This document shows, one piece after another, positions 50,918-60,415 of a stretch of DNA of 64,000 nt. The stretch's first letter is position 1. Each line of letters opens with the position of its first letter. Made by a program: the position numbers and the translations under genes. The notes below the pieces were generated by a model. It saw only the letters and a program-made list of their open reading frames with translations. It did no database searches and had not been told where the DNA came from. The DNA comes from DASQMT01 sp963835735 (GTDB taxonomy: Bacteria > Actinomycetota > Thermoleophilia > Solirubrobacterales > Solirubrobacteraceae). The stretch is taken from NCBI GenBank assembly GCA_963835735.1, contig CAWIGP010000009.1, positions 248,001-312,000 on the forward strand, read 5' to 3'.

Positions 50918-52762
50918 CTACTTGACGGAGATGTAGCTCCAGTCCCAGAGGGTGGTGTAGCCGCTCTGCACGCCGCGCATGTTCGGCGAGATGCCCACCA
51001 CCTGATAGTCCCACATGTACGGGATCGCGGGCGCCTGCGCGGTGATCAGCTTGTTCGCATCCGCAAACGCCTGCGCGCGCTCGGCGGGATCGGTGACGAG
51101 CTTCGCGTCATCGAGTCGCCTTGTTGACCTCGGGCACGTCGAGCTCCGGCCAGTTGGTGTTCTGCGACGGGATGATGTTCGCCCCGTTGAACGTCGGGTC
51201 GAGCATCGTCTGCGGATCAGCGAAGTCCTTGATCCAGCCAACGGACGGGCAGACGTTGGCCTCGGACGTTGGGACGTTGCAGAACTTCGTGAACATCGTG
51301 TCGCGCGTGAGGAGGCGGAGCTTCGTCTTGAAGCCCATCTCGTTGAGCTGCTGCTCGGTTATCTGCGCGATCGACTTGTCCGGGTCGGCGTTGTCGCCGA
51401 CGATCAGGACCTCGTCATCGCCCTCGAACTTGCCCGAGGCCATCCCGGCCTTCTTGAAGTACTCGGCCGAGAGGGCGCGGTCGCCCTCCGGCTTGGCCAT
51501 CCAGTCCTGCTCGGCGGCCCAGCCCTCGACCCCACCGGACTCCTCGAAGCCCGCAATACCCGGCGCGATGTAGTGCTGGGCGATCGGCCCGATCGCCTCG
51601 CCGCCGCGCTGCTGGCGCGCCGCGTCGCGGTTGAAGCCGGCGATCACGGCCTTCCGCACGTTGATGTCGTCGAACGGCGGGCGGCTCGTGTCCATCGAAA
51701 TATCGCGGAACGCGCCGCCCGGCACCGCGGAGAGCGACGCTTTGTTGTTCTGGAGCAGCGTCTTGAGCTGCCGCGAGGGCGGCTCGATGTCGCCCATGGC
51801 GAGGTTCTCGCCTGACAGGACGCGACGCGCCGCGACGGCCGTGTCGTCGTTGCCCGCCTGGATCTCGATCTCGTCGAGGTAGGCCGGACGGAAGTCGCCG
51901 ACCGCCGCGTAGTCCGGGTTGCGGACCAGCTTGATCGTCTTGCCGGCCACGTAGCCGGTCGCCTGACCGGAGCCGCTGGACTCGACCATGTACGGGCCGG
52001 TGTAGACCGCGGCCTCGGAGCCGTACGTCGACGGGCTCTTGGCGTCGTACTTCTGCGCGAACTCCTTCGGGACCGGAACGGAGATCGGCAGCCCCAGTGC
52101 GCCGGCGAGCACCGCGCCCGTGCCCTTGCGTGAGGTGGAACACGATCGTGGATTTGTCCGGCGTCTCGATGCCGGGGATGTCCTTGTAGTCGCCCAGCTC
52201 CTTCGGGGCGCCCTGCAGGTCGCCCAAGTACGCGCGGGCGTAGCCGTTCGGCACGTTGGCCGTGAACGAGCGCTCGATCGCGTACTTGACGTCCTTGGCC
52301 TCGACCTCGCGGCTGACCGGCTTCGAGAACATGACGCCCTCCCGGAGCTTCACCGTGACGGTCTTGCCGTCCGCGGAGATCTCCGGGTCGGCGGCCGCGA
52401 GGTCCGGCACCGGCGTGGCGTGGGTCGTCCGGCTTGTACGCGTACAGCCCGCGGTGGATCGCGTTCATGACCGACCACCCATACGAGTAGTACGTCTGGC
52501 CCGGGTCCATGTAGTCGACGTCGCCGCTGGACAGGACGGTCAGCTTGCCGCCCTTCTTGCCCTGCGCCGGGTCGTTGATGTTGTCGGCCGCGGTGCCGGC
52601 GAACAACTGCTCGGTGACGTTCGCCTCAGCGTCCTCGCTCTGCGCCGGCGTCCCGCCGGTGTCGCTGCTTTCGTCGTCGTCATCGCCGCCACACGCGCTG
52701 ACCCCGAGCAGGGCCATGAGCGCGGCGAGCGCCAGCAAGGTCCTCCAGAAAGACCTAGACAT
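50918..52762 (-). CDS. Oligopeptide ABC transporter substrate-binding lipoprotein, three frameshifts
   Basis: 613 residues after correction. Lipoprotein signal with VSAC box (Cys24) and acidic spacer GGDDDDESSD, then a solute-binding protein family 5 body (LTVLSSGDVDYMDPGQTYYS, TVTVKLREGVMFSKPVSREV, AVYTGPYMVESSGSGQATGY, ending DYQVVGISPNMRGVQ). Three single extra bases break it: in GGG 52422-52424, in CCC 52123-52125, and near 51108-51115. Removing each restores one frame. It captures oligopeptides for the importer. AAAGGA lies 10 nt before the ATG. Confidence 0.85.
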
Positions 52763-52817
52763 GGACTTCGTCCTTTCGTTGATGACTGCTTATGAGCTGC
52801 GAGACGTGCACCAGGCA

Positions 52818-53807
52818 TCACTTCCTGCGCGGGTCGAGGGCGTCCTGCAGCCCGTCGCCCACGAGGTTGAACGCCAGCACGGTGAGGAGAAGAGCGATGC
52901 CCGGGAAGAGCATGAACCACCAGGCATCGGGGAACAGATTCGTCGCGTCGGAGATCATCGCGCCCCACGACGCCGTACCGCCCGTCACCCCTACGCCGAG
53001 GAACGACAGGGCGGCCTCGAGCAGGATGTTCGCCGGGATCAGCAGCGACGAATAGACGATCAGGGGTGCCAGCAGGTTGGGGAGGATCTCGCGCACGATG
53101 ATGCGCGTGTTCGACGCGCCCAGCGAGCGGGCGGACTCGACGAACTCCTTCTCGCGCAGCGACAGCACCTGGCCGCGCACAATGCGCGCGATGTACGTCC
53201 AGTTGATGATTGCGATGACCATGATCACGACGGGCAGGCCGGGCTCGATCAGGCCACCGAAGCAGCCGTCGGCGCCGGAGCACGCCGCCGCCAGGCCGAG
53301 GCCAAGCAGCAGGATCGGGAACGCCAGCACGACGTCGGTGAGGCGCGAGAGGAACGTGTCGGTCCAGCCGCGGTAGAAGCCGGAGACGAGCCCGATTGCC
53401 GTGCCGAACAGCACCGCGAGGCCGGTGGCGATGAACGCGACCTCCAGCGAGACGCGCGCGCCGTAGATCGTGCGGGCGAAGATGTCGCGGCCGAGCTGGT
53501 CGACGCCGAACCAGTGCTCGGCGCTCGGCCCGGTCGGGCCGCCGAAGAGGTCGAGCGCCTCGGAGCTCTGCGCCTTGGGGTCGGGGGTGCCCAAGATGTC
53601 CACGATCAGCGGCGCCAGGATCGCCATCGCGACCAGGAGCACGATGAAGACGAGCGCGGTCATCGCGACCCGGTCGCGCCGCAGCCGGCGCCAGAACAGC
53701 TGCATCGGCGAGCGCGCGGTGATCTTCTGCTCGCCCGCCGCCTGCCCTACGACGACCGACTGCTCATCCTGCTCGTGTACCAGCCCGGCGGGATCGCCGG
53801 TGCTCAC
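52818..53807 (-). CDS. Oligopeptide ABC transporter permease (OppC/DppC-like)
   Basis: 329 residues. Soluble N-terminus, about six transmembrane helices, FGVDQLGRDIFARTIYGARV and the EAA loop ESARSLGASNTRIIVREILP. Intact. GTG start. It is the first gene of the operon; order is permease C, binding protein, permease B, ATPase D, ATPase F, which is unusual because the binding protein normally leads. No clear promoter was identified in the 175 bp before the tRNA. Confidence 0.92.
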   Translation of the reverse strand: MSTGDPAGLVHEQDEQSVVVGQAAGEQKITARSPMQLFWRRLRRDRVAMTALVFIVLLVAMAILAPLIVDILGTPDPKAQSSEALDLFGGPTGPSAEHWFGVDQLGRDIFARTIYGARVSLEVAFIATGLAVLFGTAIGLVSGFYRGWTDTFLSRLTDVVLAFPILLLGLGLAAACSGADGCFGGLIEPGLPVVIMVIAIINWTYIARIVRGQVLSLREKEFVESARSLGASNTRIIVREILPNLLAPLIVYSSLLIPANILLEAALSFLGVGVTGGTASWGAMISDATNLFPDAWWFMLFPGIALLLTVLAFNLVGDGLQDALDPRRK

Positions 53808-53966
53808 GTGCGCGACCCCACGCTGCGTGGTGATGCGATGGTGATGATGTTGTCCCTCCTGCGGCGCCCGGCAGTCCCCGGCCGGCGCGACGATGGTTCC
53901 CCTTGGTCCTACCCGCCTTGGCCTCCCCCGAGGCCTCCGGCGTACGTCAGGTACTGCGTACAGGAC

Positions 53967-53972
53967 TACGAT
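53967..53972 (+). promoter_or_regulatory. Putative -10 box of the tRNA-Arg gene
   Basis: TACGAT, 10 nt before the first base of the tRNA at 53983. No convincing -35 seen. Confidence 0.35.
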
Positions 53973-53982
53973 TCCTGCTTCG

Positions 53983-54055
<73 letters not shown>

Positions 54056-54114
54056 GTTCTAGCGATTACCCGAGGATAAAGCGGTTCCCTCGGTGTTACC
54101 TAGGCCCTATCGCG

Positions 54115-54666
54115 TTACCCATCAGGCCGCTCTCGATAGATGTCGTCGATCGTCGCGAGCGCTGCATAGGGCGCATCGCCGGCCGCCAGGCGGATCGCCT
54201 CCGCGCCGCCGGCCAGCCGGTCCAGCACGCTGACGACCCCGCAGACGTCGTGGCCCTCGGCCCGCACTGCCTCGATCGCCTGCACGGTCGAGCCGCCGGA
54301 GGTGACGACGTCCTCGACGATCAGGCAGCGCTCGCCCGGCTCGAGCGGCGGGCCCTCGACGCGGCGCTGGAGCCCGTGCGCCTTGGCCTCCTTGCGGACG
54401 AAGAACGCCTTCACGTCGGCCCCACCGGCAAGTGCGGCACAGGCCGGCGCGTCCGCTCCCATCGTCAGGCCGCCGACGGCCGTCGCCTCCCAGTCGCGGG
54501 CGTAGCCGGCGACCAGCTCGGCCAGCGCGCGGAAGCCCGCCGGCCGCAGGATCGCCCGCTTGGCGTCGACGTAGTACTGCGCGACCGCGCCGCTGGTCAG
54601 CGTGACCTCGCCCACGATCAGGGCGTGGCGGCGCAGTTCCTCGACGAGCGTCTCTCGTGCGTCCAT
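54115..54666 (-). CDS. pyrE: Orotate phosphoribosyltransferase
   Basis: 183 residues. Forms orotidine 5'-phosphate from orotate and PRPP. Motifs: GEVTLTSGAVAQYYVDAKRA (orotate-side loop), VGGLTMGADAPACA, flexible loop FVRKEAKAHG and PRPP-binding CLIVEDVVTSGGSTVQAIEA. It follows the L,D-transpeptidase gene by 4 bp. The 59 bp between its stop and the tRNA hold no obvious terminator. Confidence 0.95.
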   Translation of the reverse strand: MDARETLVEELRRHALIVGEVTLTSGAVAQYYVDAKRAILRPAGFRALAELVAGYARDWEATAVGGLTMGADAPACAALAGGADVKAFFVRKEAKAHGLQRRVEGPPLEPGERCLIVEDVVTSGGSTVQAIEAVRAEGHDVCGVVSVLDRLAGGAEAIRLAAGDAPYAALATIDDIYRERPDG

Positions 54667-54670
54667 GCGC

Positions 54671-55606
54671 TTACGGATAGACGATCACGCGGTCGCCCGT
54701 CCGCAGCCACGTGAAGACACGCCAGGCGTCCGGGATCGGGATGCGCAGGCAGCCGTGGCTGGCGTTGAACGCCGGCACGTCGATGTAGCCGTGGATCGCG
54801 TAGCCGCGGATGAAGTAGGAGGAGTGGACCATCCCGACCGCGTTGACCCCGGGCGTCTTGAGGTAGACGCGGAACGACCCGATCACGGTCGGCGTGGACG
54901 GGGCGCCGCTCGACGTGTGGTAGGTGGCGACCACGCGCCTGCCGTCGATCAGCGCGAGCACCTGGCGCGAGAGGTCGGCCTCGACGTGCCGGCCGGCGTC
55001 GCGATGGCGGACGCGGAACGCGCCCTTGCCGGCGGTCGCCTTCCCGATCACGTTCCGGTCGGCGTGGTAGCTCCAGGCCAGCCCGTTGACCTTGCGGAAC
55101 GCCATCACCGCGCGCCCGGTCGCGGCGTCGTACGTCCCGTTCGTCGGGACCGCGTAGTGCAGCCGCGCGAGGCTGCGCTGGAGCAGCTTCACGAGCGGTC
55201 CGCTGTCGCCCTGCGTCGCGTACGGCTCAACCACCTCGACTCGCACCTTCGGCCCGCGCGCCGCCGCCAGCTGCGGCGTGGCCGCGTGCAGCGCGCGGAC
55301 GCTGAAGCGGCCGGTGCGCCGCGTCGGCATGCGCCGGCGGAACGTGCCGTCCGGCCGCACGGCAACGCGCATGGTCCGGATCCGCTTGCCGTTGCGGTGG
55401 ATCGCGAGCTGCACCTGCTCGCCGGCGATTGCCGGCGTCATGCTGCCGGTGAGCCGCCAGGCGCGCTTGCGCAGCACGACGCGGTCGTGGCCGACCGGGA
55501 GCGCCTTCTCGACCGCCAGCGCGAGCGTGGGCGCGGGCAGCGGAGGCGGCTCCTGCGCGACCGCGGCGGCGGGAGCGATCAGGGCGAGGGCGGCGGCGGG
55601 CGTCAG
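54671..55606 (-). CDS. YkuD-type L,D-transpeptidase with peptidoglycan-binding-like domain
   Basis: 311 residues if it starts at CTG 55606. Secreted: hydrophobic AALALIAPAAAVAQE. Then a beta-domain, a peptidoglycan-binding segment (YATQGDSGPLVKLLQRSLAR) and the catalytic YkuD domain with IHGYIDVPAFNASHGCLRIP (His and Cys of the active site). It cross-links or anchors peptidoglycan. No ATG, GTG or TTG lies near in frame; CTG at 55606 gives a CTGA overlap with the preceding stop, but the signal peptide then lacks positive charges. An indel restoring GTG (about 55626, RSRPG...) is an alternative. Confidence 0.85.
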   Translation of the reverse strand: MTPAAALALIAPAAAVAQEPPPLPAPTLALAVEKALPVGHDRVVLRKRAWRLTGSMTPAIAGEQVQLAIHRNGKRIRTMRVAVRPDGTFRRRMPTRRTGRFSVRALHAATPQLAAARGPKVRVEVVEPYATQGDSGPLVKLLQRSLARLHYAVPTNGTYDAATGRAVMAFRKVNGLAWSYHADRNVIGKATAGKGAFRVRHRDAGRHVEADLSRQVLALIDGRRVVATYHTSSGAPSTPTVIGSFRVYLKTPGVNAVGMVHSSYFIRGYAIHGYIDVPAFNASHGCLRIPIPDAWRVFTWLRTGDRVIVYP

Positions 55607-56505
55607 GCCGGGGCCACACCGGGCCGCGAGCGCACGAAGGCGAGGCCGATCCCGACGGTCACCACCACGCTGCCCACCACCGTGAGGATCGCCACCGGCC
55701 ATTCCATCTCCTTGGTCGCCGCGAACGAGATCGCGTTGTTGAGCGCATGCAACCCGATGCACGGGAGCAGGGAACCGGTGCGAAGGTACAGCAGGCACAG
55801 GCCGGCGCCCAGCACGAACAGCACGACCAGCGCCTCGGGCGGCGACCCGATCGCGTGCACGACCGAGAACAGCGCGGCGGTCACCAGCACGCCCCAGGCG
55901 ATGCCGACGCGGGCGCGCAGCACCGGGAACAGGAACCCGCGGAAGAACACCTCCTCGGCGATCGGCGCGATCAGGCACGTGATCCCGATGTACCCGGCCA
56001 GGGCGAGCGCGCCGTCCTCGGACTTGATCTCCTCGGTGATCTCCTGATCCGGCGGCTCGCCGAAGATCGCCACCAGCAGCCCGCTCGTCAGCCAGAACGT
56101 GCCGAGCACCACCGCCGCCCAGCCGACAGCCGGCCAGAAGGCCGTGCGGCGCAGACCCAGCGCGGCGGCCGCGCCGCCCTTGACCGCGAGCCCTACGACC
56201 AGCACCGCCCCGCCGATCAGCAGCGCGTCCTGGAAGAAGGTGGCGCCGAGCACCGGGCCGGGCGCGTCCTCGGCCTCGGCGGCGGTCAGCCCGGCGATCC
56301 CGGCGATCACCGCGTACGCGATGCTCGCCAGCACGAACGCGGCGAGCGCGACCGCGAACGGGGTCCAGAGCGGCACCGAGCGCTCCCACGCCACCTCCTC
56401 CTGCTGTGGCGGCGACGGCTCGGGCAGCCCGGCACCGTCAGGGAGCTCGGGACGCGGCGGCAGCCAGCCGGGCGGGCCGGCGGAGGGAGGCGGAGTGCTC
56501 GACAT
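55603..56505 (-). CDS. CPBP-family intramembrane glutamic endopeptidase
   Basis: 300 residues. Pro-rich cytoplasmic N-terminus (1-40), then about eight transmembrane helices. CPBP motifs: EEVFFRGFLFPVL (the EExxxR), SVVHAIGSPP and HALNNAISF (the HxxxN). Relatives of Rce1, found with bacteriocin immunity or unknown maturation roles. ATG at 56505 preferred: it lies 11 nt after a TACGCT box, against an upstream TTG. It overlaps the L,D-transpeptidase gene start. Confidence 0.88.
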   Translation of the reverse strand: MSSTPPPSAGPPGWLPPRPELPDGAGLPEPSPPQQEEVAWERSVPLWTPFAVALAAFVLASIAYAVIAGIAGLTAAEAEDAPGPVLGATFFQDALLIGGAVLVVGLAVKGGAAAALGLRRTAFWPAVGWAAVVLGTFWLTSGLLVAIFGEPPDQEITEEIKSEDGALALAGYIGITCLIAPIAEEVFFRGFLFPVLRARVGIAWGVLVTAALFSVVHAIGSPPEALVVLFVLGAGLCLLYLRTGSLLPCIGLHALNNAISFAATKEMEWPVAILTVVGSVVVTVGIGLAFVRSRPGVAPA

Positions 56506-56516
56506 GCGGGACGCCA

Positions 56517-56522
56517 AGCGTA
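56517..56522 (-). promoter_or_regulatory. Putative -10 box of the CPBP gene
   Basis: TACGCT on the minus strand, 11 nt before the ATG at 56505. Confidence 0.35.
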
Positions 56523-56539
56523 GGACCCAACCTAAAGCC

Positions 56540-57241
56540 TCAGCTCTGCATGACCAGCGCAGGCAGCGCTTCGAGGCTGCGGATCACCGGCACGCCGTCG
56601 AGCGCCGGCGGCTCCCCGGCGCGGGCGATGAGCACCGGCCGGATGCCGGATGCCAGCGCGCCCTCGATATCGGCGTGCGGGTCATCGCCGACGTGCCAGG
56701 CCTCGGCCGCGTCCGCGCCGGCGAGCGCCAGCGCGCGTGCGAAGATCGCGCCGTCCGGCTTGGCGGCGCCGAGCTCGGCCGACGCCACCGCGCCGTCGAC
56801 GAGGCCGGCCAGGCCGGTCTCCACGAGCCGCTCGTGCAGCGACGCGTCCCAGTTCGAGACGACGACGAGCGCGTTGCCGGCCGCCCGCAGCGCGCGCAGC
56901 GCGGGCGCGCTGTCCGGATAGGCGGAGAACGCCAGCGCGTCGAGCAGCGCCGCGGTCAGGACCTCCCCGGGCGCGTCCGCGGCACGCCCCAGCGCGGGGC
57001 GCATCGCCTCGGCGCAGGCGGCGCGCAGCGCGGCGAGCGACTCAGCGTCGCGCCCGAGGTGCAGGTGCGCGCGGTAGTACGCGATCTCGGCGCGGACAGC
57101 CGCCCGCGCCGCGGCGTCCCCGACGTCGGTGCCGAGCCGCTGCGCCAACCCCGCCCGCAGCCGCGGTGCGGGGTCGCCGAACGTCAGCAGCGTCCCCATC
57201 GCGTCGAGCAGCACGGCCCGGCGTCTAACCTCGCCCGCCAT
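56540..57241 (-). CDS. HAD-superfamily hydrolase
   Basis: 233 residues. Motif I VLLDAMGTLLTF has the nucleophile Asp, but the usual second Asp is Met (DAMGT), which lowers confidence in phosphatase chemistry; related REG-2/HDHD3-like proteins share this. Motif II VVVSNWDASL, motif III Lys in LGAAKPDGAIF and motif IV HVGDDPHADI are present. Substrate unknown. The ATG at 57241 overlaps the start codon of the divergent mscS gene; GTG at 57214 is the alternative start. Confidence 0.85.
   Translation of the reverse strand: MAGEVRRRAVLLDAMGTLLTFGDPAPRLRAGLAQRLGTDVGDAAARAAVRAEIAYYRAHLHLGRDAESLAALRAACAEAMRPALGRAADAPGEVLTAALLDALAFSAYPDSAPALRALRAAGNALVVVSNWDASLHERLVETGLAGLVDGAVASAELGAAKPDGAIFARALALAGADAAEAWHVGDDPHADIEGALASGIRPVLIARAGEPPALDGVPVIRSLEALPALVMQS
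57226..57231 (+). promoter_or_regulatory. Putative -10 box of mscS, inside the divergent HAD gene
   Basis: TAACCT ends 8 nt before the mscS ATG at 57240 and lies within the first codons of the opposite HAD gene. Confidence 0.4.
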
Positions 57242-58028
57242 GTCGGCACCGGATCTTGCCAGCACGTTCTGGGAGGACAACGGCAACTGGATCACGGCGA
57301 TCATCTCGGTGGTCGTCGCGTTCGTGATCGCCACGCTGCTCGACCGCACGCTCGCGCGCCGCGGCGAGCGGATGGCCACGGCGGTCATCCGCGGCGAGCT
57401 GACCGCGGCCACCGACACCCGGCTGCGCTTCATCCGCCGGCTGATCTATGCGTCGATCATCGTGATCGGCGTCGCCGTCGCGCTCGCGCAGTTCGACAGC
57501 GTCAACCGGATCGCGGCGTCGCTGCTGGCGTCGGGCGCGATCGCCGCCGCGATCATCGGCTTCGCGGCGCGCCAGACGCTGGCCAACCTCATCGCCGGGA
57601 TCGTGATCGCCGTCACGCAGCCGATCCGCGTCGGCGACTGGGTCTACGTCGAGGAGCAGTACGGCGTGGTCGACGACATCCGCCTCAACTACACGTTCCT
57701 GCGCTCGCCCGGCGGGCAGCAGATCGTCGTCCCGAACGAGAAGCTCGCGAGCGGCGTGCTGCGCAACGACACGCTCGGCCAGGGCACAGTCAACCCCGAC
57801 GCCCAGATCTGGCTGCCGGCGACGGCCGACGCCGCCCGCGCCGTCGAGGTGCTCGAGGCCGAGACCGGCCACGCCGTCACCGTGGCCGAGACGACGGTCG
57901 AGGGCGTGCGGCTGGCAGTCGTCGGCGACGCGTGCCCGCCGCCGGATCGCTATCCGCGCGAGGCCGACCTGCGCCTGCGCTGCCTCACGCGACTGCGAGC
58001 AGAAGGGCTACTGGCGACGCCCGAGTAG
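57240..58028 (+). CDS. Small-conductance mechanosensitive channel (MscS family)
   Basis: 262 residues. Three N-terminal transmembrane helices, the pore-lining TM3 with Gly/Ala pattern ASLLASGAIAAAIIGFAARQ followed by the QTLANLIAGIVI channel signature, then the beta-domain (IRVGDWVYVEEQYGVVDDI, VVPNEKLASGVLRN). It opens on membrane tension to release osmolytes. The ATG overlaps the HAD start codon on the other strand (CATG). Confidence 0.92.
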   Translation: MSAPDLASTFWEDNGNWITAIISVVVAFVIATLLDRTLARRGERMATAVIRGELTAATDTRLRFIRRLIYASIIVIGVAVALAQFDSVNRIAASLLASGAIAAAIIGFAARQTLANLIAGIVIAVTQPIRVGDWVYVEEQYGVVDDIRLNYTFLRSPGGQQIVVPNEKLASGVLRNDTLGQGTVNPDAQIWLPATADAARAVEVLEAETGHAVTVAETTVEGVRLAVVGDACPPPDRYPREADLRLRCLTRLRAEGLLATPE

Positions 58029-58065
58029 GGCTTTGGCGCCCAGGGTCGAATAGGCCGGAGCGTCC

Positions 58066-58071
58066 TACAAT
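58066..58071 (+). promoter_or_regulatory. Putative -10 box of the PBP1A gene
   Basis: TACAAT (5/6 to TATAAT), 15 nt before the ATG at 58087. The best -10 match in the window. Confidence 0.5.
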
Positions 58072-58086
58072 CACGGGTTCGCCGTC

Positions 58087-60273
58087 ATGAGTCATGCGCA
58101 GCGGATGAAGCGGCGTCGTCGCGGCAGCGGCAGGCCGCGCAACAAGGCATTCCTCGCCCTCGTGGTGGTGGGGATACTGCTCGTGCTCGCAGCGCTGGCC
58201 GGAGTCGGCTACGTCGTGTCGATCGCTGCCTCTGCGCCGCCGCTCTCCTCGCTCAAGGCGCGGGCGACCGCCGAGAACACGCGCGTATACGCGGCCGACG
58301 GGCGGCCACTGGGCTTCATCCAGGCCGACGACCTGCACCTGCCGCTGCGTTCCGACGACATCCCGCAGGTCGTCAAGAACGCCACGATCGCGATCGAGGA
58401 CGAGCGCTTCTACAAGCACAAGGGCGTCGACTACGAGGGCGTCGTGCGCGCGGCGGTCAAGAACATCACGTCCGGGGAGACGCGCGAGGGCGGCTCGACG
58501 ATCACGATGCAGCTCGTGCGCTCGCTCTACATCTCCAGTGAGCGCACGTACACGCGCAAGATCCGCGAGGCGAAGCTGGCCGAGGAGCTCGAGGACGTGC
58601 GCTCGAAGGAGTGGATCCTCGAGAAGTACCTCGACTCGATCCCATACGGCACCGTCGGAGGCCAGTCCGCGATCGGGATCACGGCCGCCGCGAAGATCTT
58701 CTTCTCCAGGAACCTCAAGGACCTCAACCTGCGTCAGGCGGCGCTGCTGGCGGGTCTTCCGCAGGCGCCGTCGGACTACTCCCCGACGCGTGCCAAGCCG
58801 GCGGCGAAGGCTCGTCGCAACGAGGTGCTGGCCAAGATGGCCGAGCTCGGGATGGTCTCGCAGGAGCACGCCGAGCGCGCGATGGGCAAGCCGCTCGGGC
58901 TCAAGCTCTCCAACTACTTCACCGAGCGGCGCGAGGAGTACTTCTTCGACTACGTCAAGGACCAGCTGTTCCGCGAGTACGGCGCTCAGACCGTGCGCGC
59001 GGGCGGGATGAAGGTATTCACCACGATCGACCTCGAGAAGCAGGCCGAGGCGCGCGACACGCTGTCCGACCACCTCGCCGGCATCGGGCCGTCGTCGGCG
59101 ATCGTCACGCTCGACCCGCGCAACGGCTACATCGAGGCGATGGCGTCCTCGGGCGACTACGGCCAGTCGAACTTCAACCTCGCCGCCCAGGGACACCGGC
59201 GCCCGGGCTCGACTTTCAAGGTGATGGCGCTGATGACCGCGCTGCGGCGCGGCGTCGACCCGGACTCCACGCACTACGTGTCGCGCTCGCCGACGATCAT
59301 CGACGACCCGCTGTACGGCCACGTCGACGTCAAGACGTACGGCGGCGTCGGCGCCGGCAACCTGAGCCTCCGCCAGGCGACGCTGAAGTCCGACAACTCG
59401 GTCTATATCCAGCTCGCGCTCGACCTCGGGCCCGACGAGGTCAAGAAGACCGCGCGCGATATGGGGATCACGTCGACGCTCAAGGGCTATCCGGCCGAGA
59501 CGCTCGGCGGCCTCGAGAACGGCGTCTCGCCGCTCGAGATGGCGACGGCGTACGGATCGATCGCCTCCGGCGGCTACCGGTTGCGGCCGACCGCGATCAA
59601 GAAGATCAAGTTCCCGGACGGGCGGATCGAGGAGGGCAACGAGCTGCCGAAGCGCTTCCGCGTCAAGAAGGTGCGCGTGTTCGAGGACGGCGTGGCGGCC
59701 GAGGCGCGGCAGATCCTCGAGCAGAACATGACCAGCGGCACCGGCACGCACGCCCAGATCGGCTGCCCGGCGGCTGGGAAGACCGGCACGACCGACTTCA
59801 ACACCGACGCATGGTTCGTCGGGTTCACACCGCGCTATGTGACGTCGGTCTGGGTGGGCTACCCCAAGGACGACATCCAGATGAACGGCCTGTACTTCGG
59901 CCGCAACGTCGACGGCGGCACGTTCCCGGCCGATATCTGGGGCGACTACATGGGCCGCATCAAGGGAGACTCCTGCGACGACTTCGAGGCGCCGGAGCAT
60001 CCGTTCGCCTCGTCGCCGTTCTTCGGCAGGTACTCGAAGTCGGGCGGCCCGACGACAGACGAGGAGGACTCGTCCGGCGCGATCATCACGCCGGACGACA
60101 CCGAGTCCGACGCGGAGCCGGACGACACGACCGGCCTGACCGCGCCCGAGCAGGACAACGGGGGCTTCGATCCCGAGCAGTACGAGTCCGCGCCGCAGCC
60201 GCCGCCGGACACCGAAGAGCCGCCTGAGACCGACGCCGGGGACGGCGGAGGCACCGTCGCACCGCCCGGCTGA
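58087..60273 (+). CDS. Bifunctional penicillin-binding protein 1A (transglycosylase/transpeptidase)
   Basis: 728 residues. N-terminal transmembrane helix (about 22-45), GT51 glycosyltransferase domain with catalytic Glu in ATIAIEDERFYKHKGVDYEG and REGGSTITMQLVRSLY, then a transpeptidase domain with GSTFK (nucleophile Ser375), KSDNSVY (SxN) and AGKTGTTD (KTG). C-terminal tail is disordered, Asp/Glu/Pro/Gly-rich. It polymerises and cross-links peptidoglycan at the membrane outer face. No PASTA domain. Confidence 0.95.
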   Translation: MSHAQRMKRRRRGSGRPRNKAFLALVVVGILLVLAALAGVGYVVSIAASAPPLSSLKARATAENTRVYAADGRPLGFIQADDLHLPLRSDDIPQVVKNATIAIEDERFYKHKGVDYEGVVRAAVKNITSGETREGGSTITMQLVRSLYISSERTYTRKIREAKLAEELEDVRSKEWILEKYLDSIPYGTVGGQSAIGITAAAKIFFSRNLKDLNLRQAALLAGLPQAPSDYSPTRAKPAAKARRNEVLAKMAELGMVSQEHAERAMGKPLGLKLSNYFTERREEYFFDYVKDQLFREYGAQTVRAGGMKVFTTIDLEKQAEARDTLSDHLAGIGPSSAIVTLDPRNGYIEAMASSGDYGQSNFNLAAQGHRRPGSTFKVMALMTALRRGVDPDSTHYVSRSPTIIDDPLYGHVDVKTYGGVGAGNLSLRQATLKSDNSVYIQLALDLGPDEVKKTARDMGITSTLKGYPAETLGGLENGVSPLEMATAYGSIASGGYRLRPTAIKKIKFPDGRIEEGNELPKRFRVKKVRVFEDGVAAEARQILEQNMTSGTGTHAQIGCPAAGKTGTTDFNTDAWFVGFTPRYVTSVWVGYPKDDIQMNGLYFGRNVDGGTFPADIWGDYMGRIKGDSCDDFEAPEHPFASSPFFGRYSKSGGPTTDEEDSSGAIITPDDTESDAEPDDTTGLTAPEQDNGGFDPEQYESAPQPPPDTEEPPETDAGDGGGTVAPPG

Positions 60274-60304
60274 TCGCACCGGCCACCACGATCGAGCGCC
60301 GCGC

Positions 60305-60313
60305 TGGTATAAC
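60305..60313 (+). promoter_or_regulatory. Possible extended -10 promoter of the cold-shock gene
   Basis: TGGTATAAC gives a TGn-TATAAC extended -10. It would leave a 5' leader of roughly 95 nt before the cold-shock gene, a common feature of csp mRNAs. No good -35 seen. Confidence 0.35.
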
Positions 60314-60415
60314 CACGCCCGTTGTGTCCGCCACATTTGGGCGGTCGAAGCATGCGGGAAGGCAGTGCCCGGCAGCACCCCTCGCGCATACGATCCAGCA
60401 GTGAGGAGGTGTTGT

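Noticed and set aside
53808..53982. Possible att site or integrated element beside the tRNA
   Set aside because: No repeat of the tRNA 3' end and no integrase in the window. The tRNA looks ordinary.
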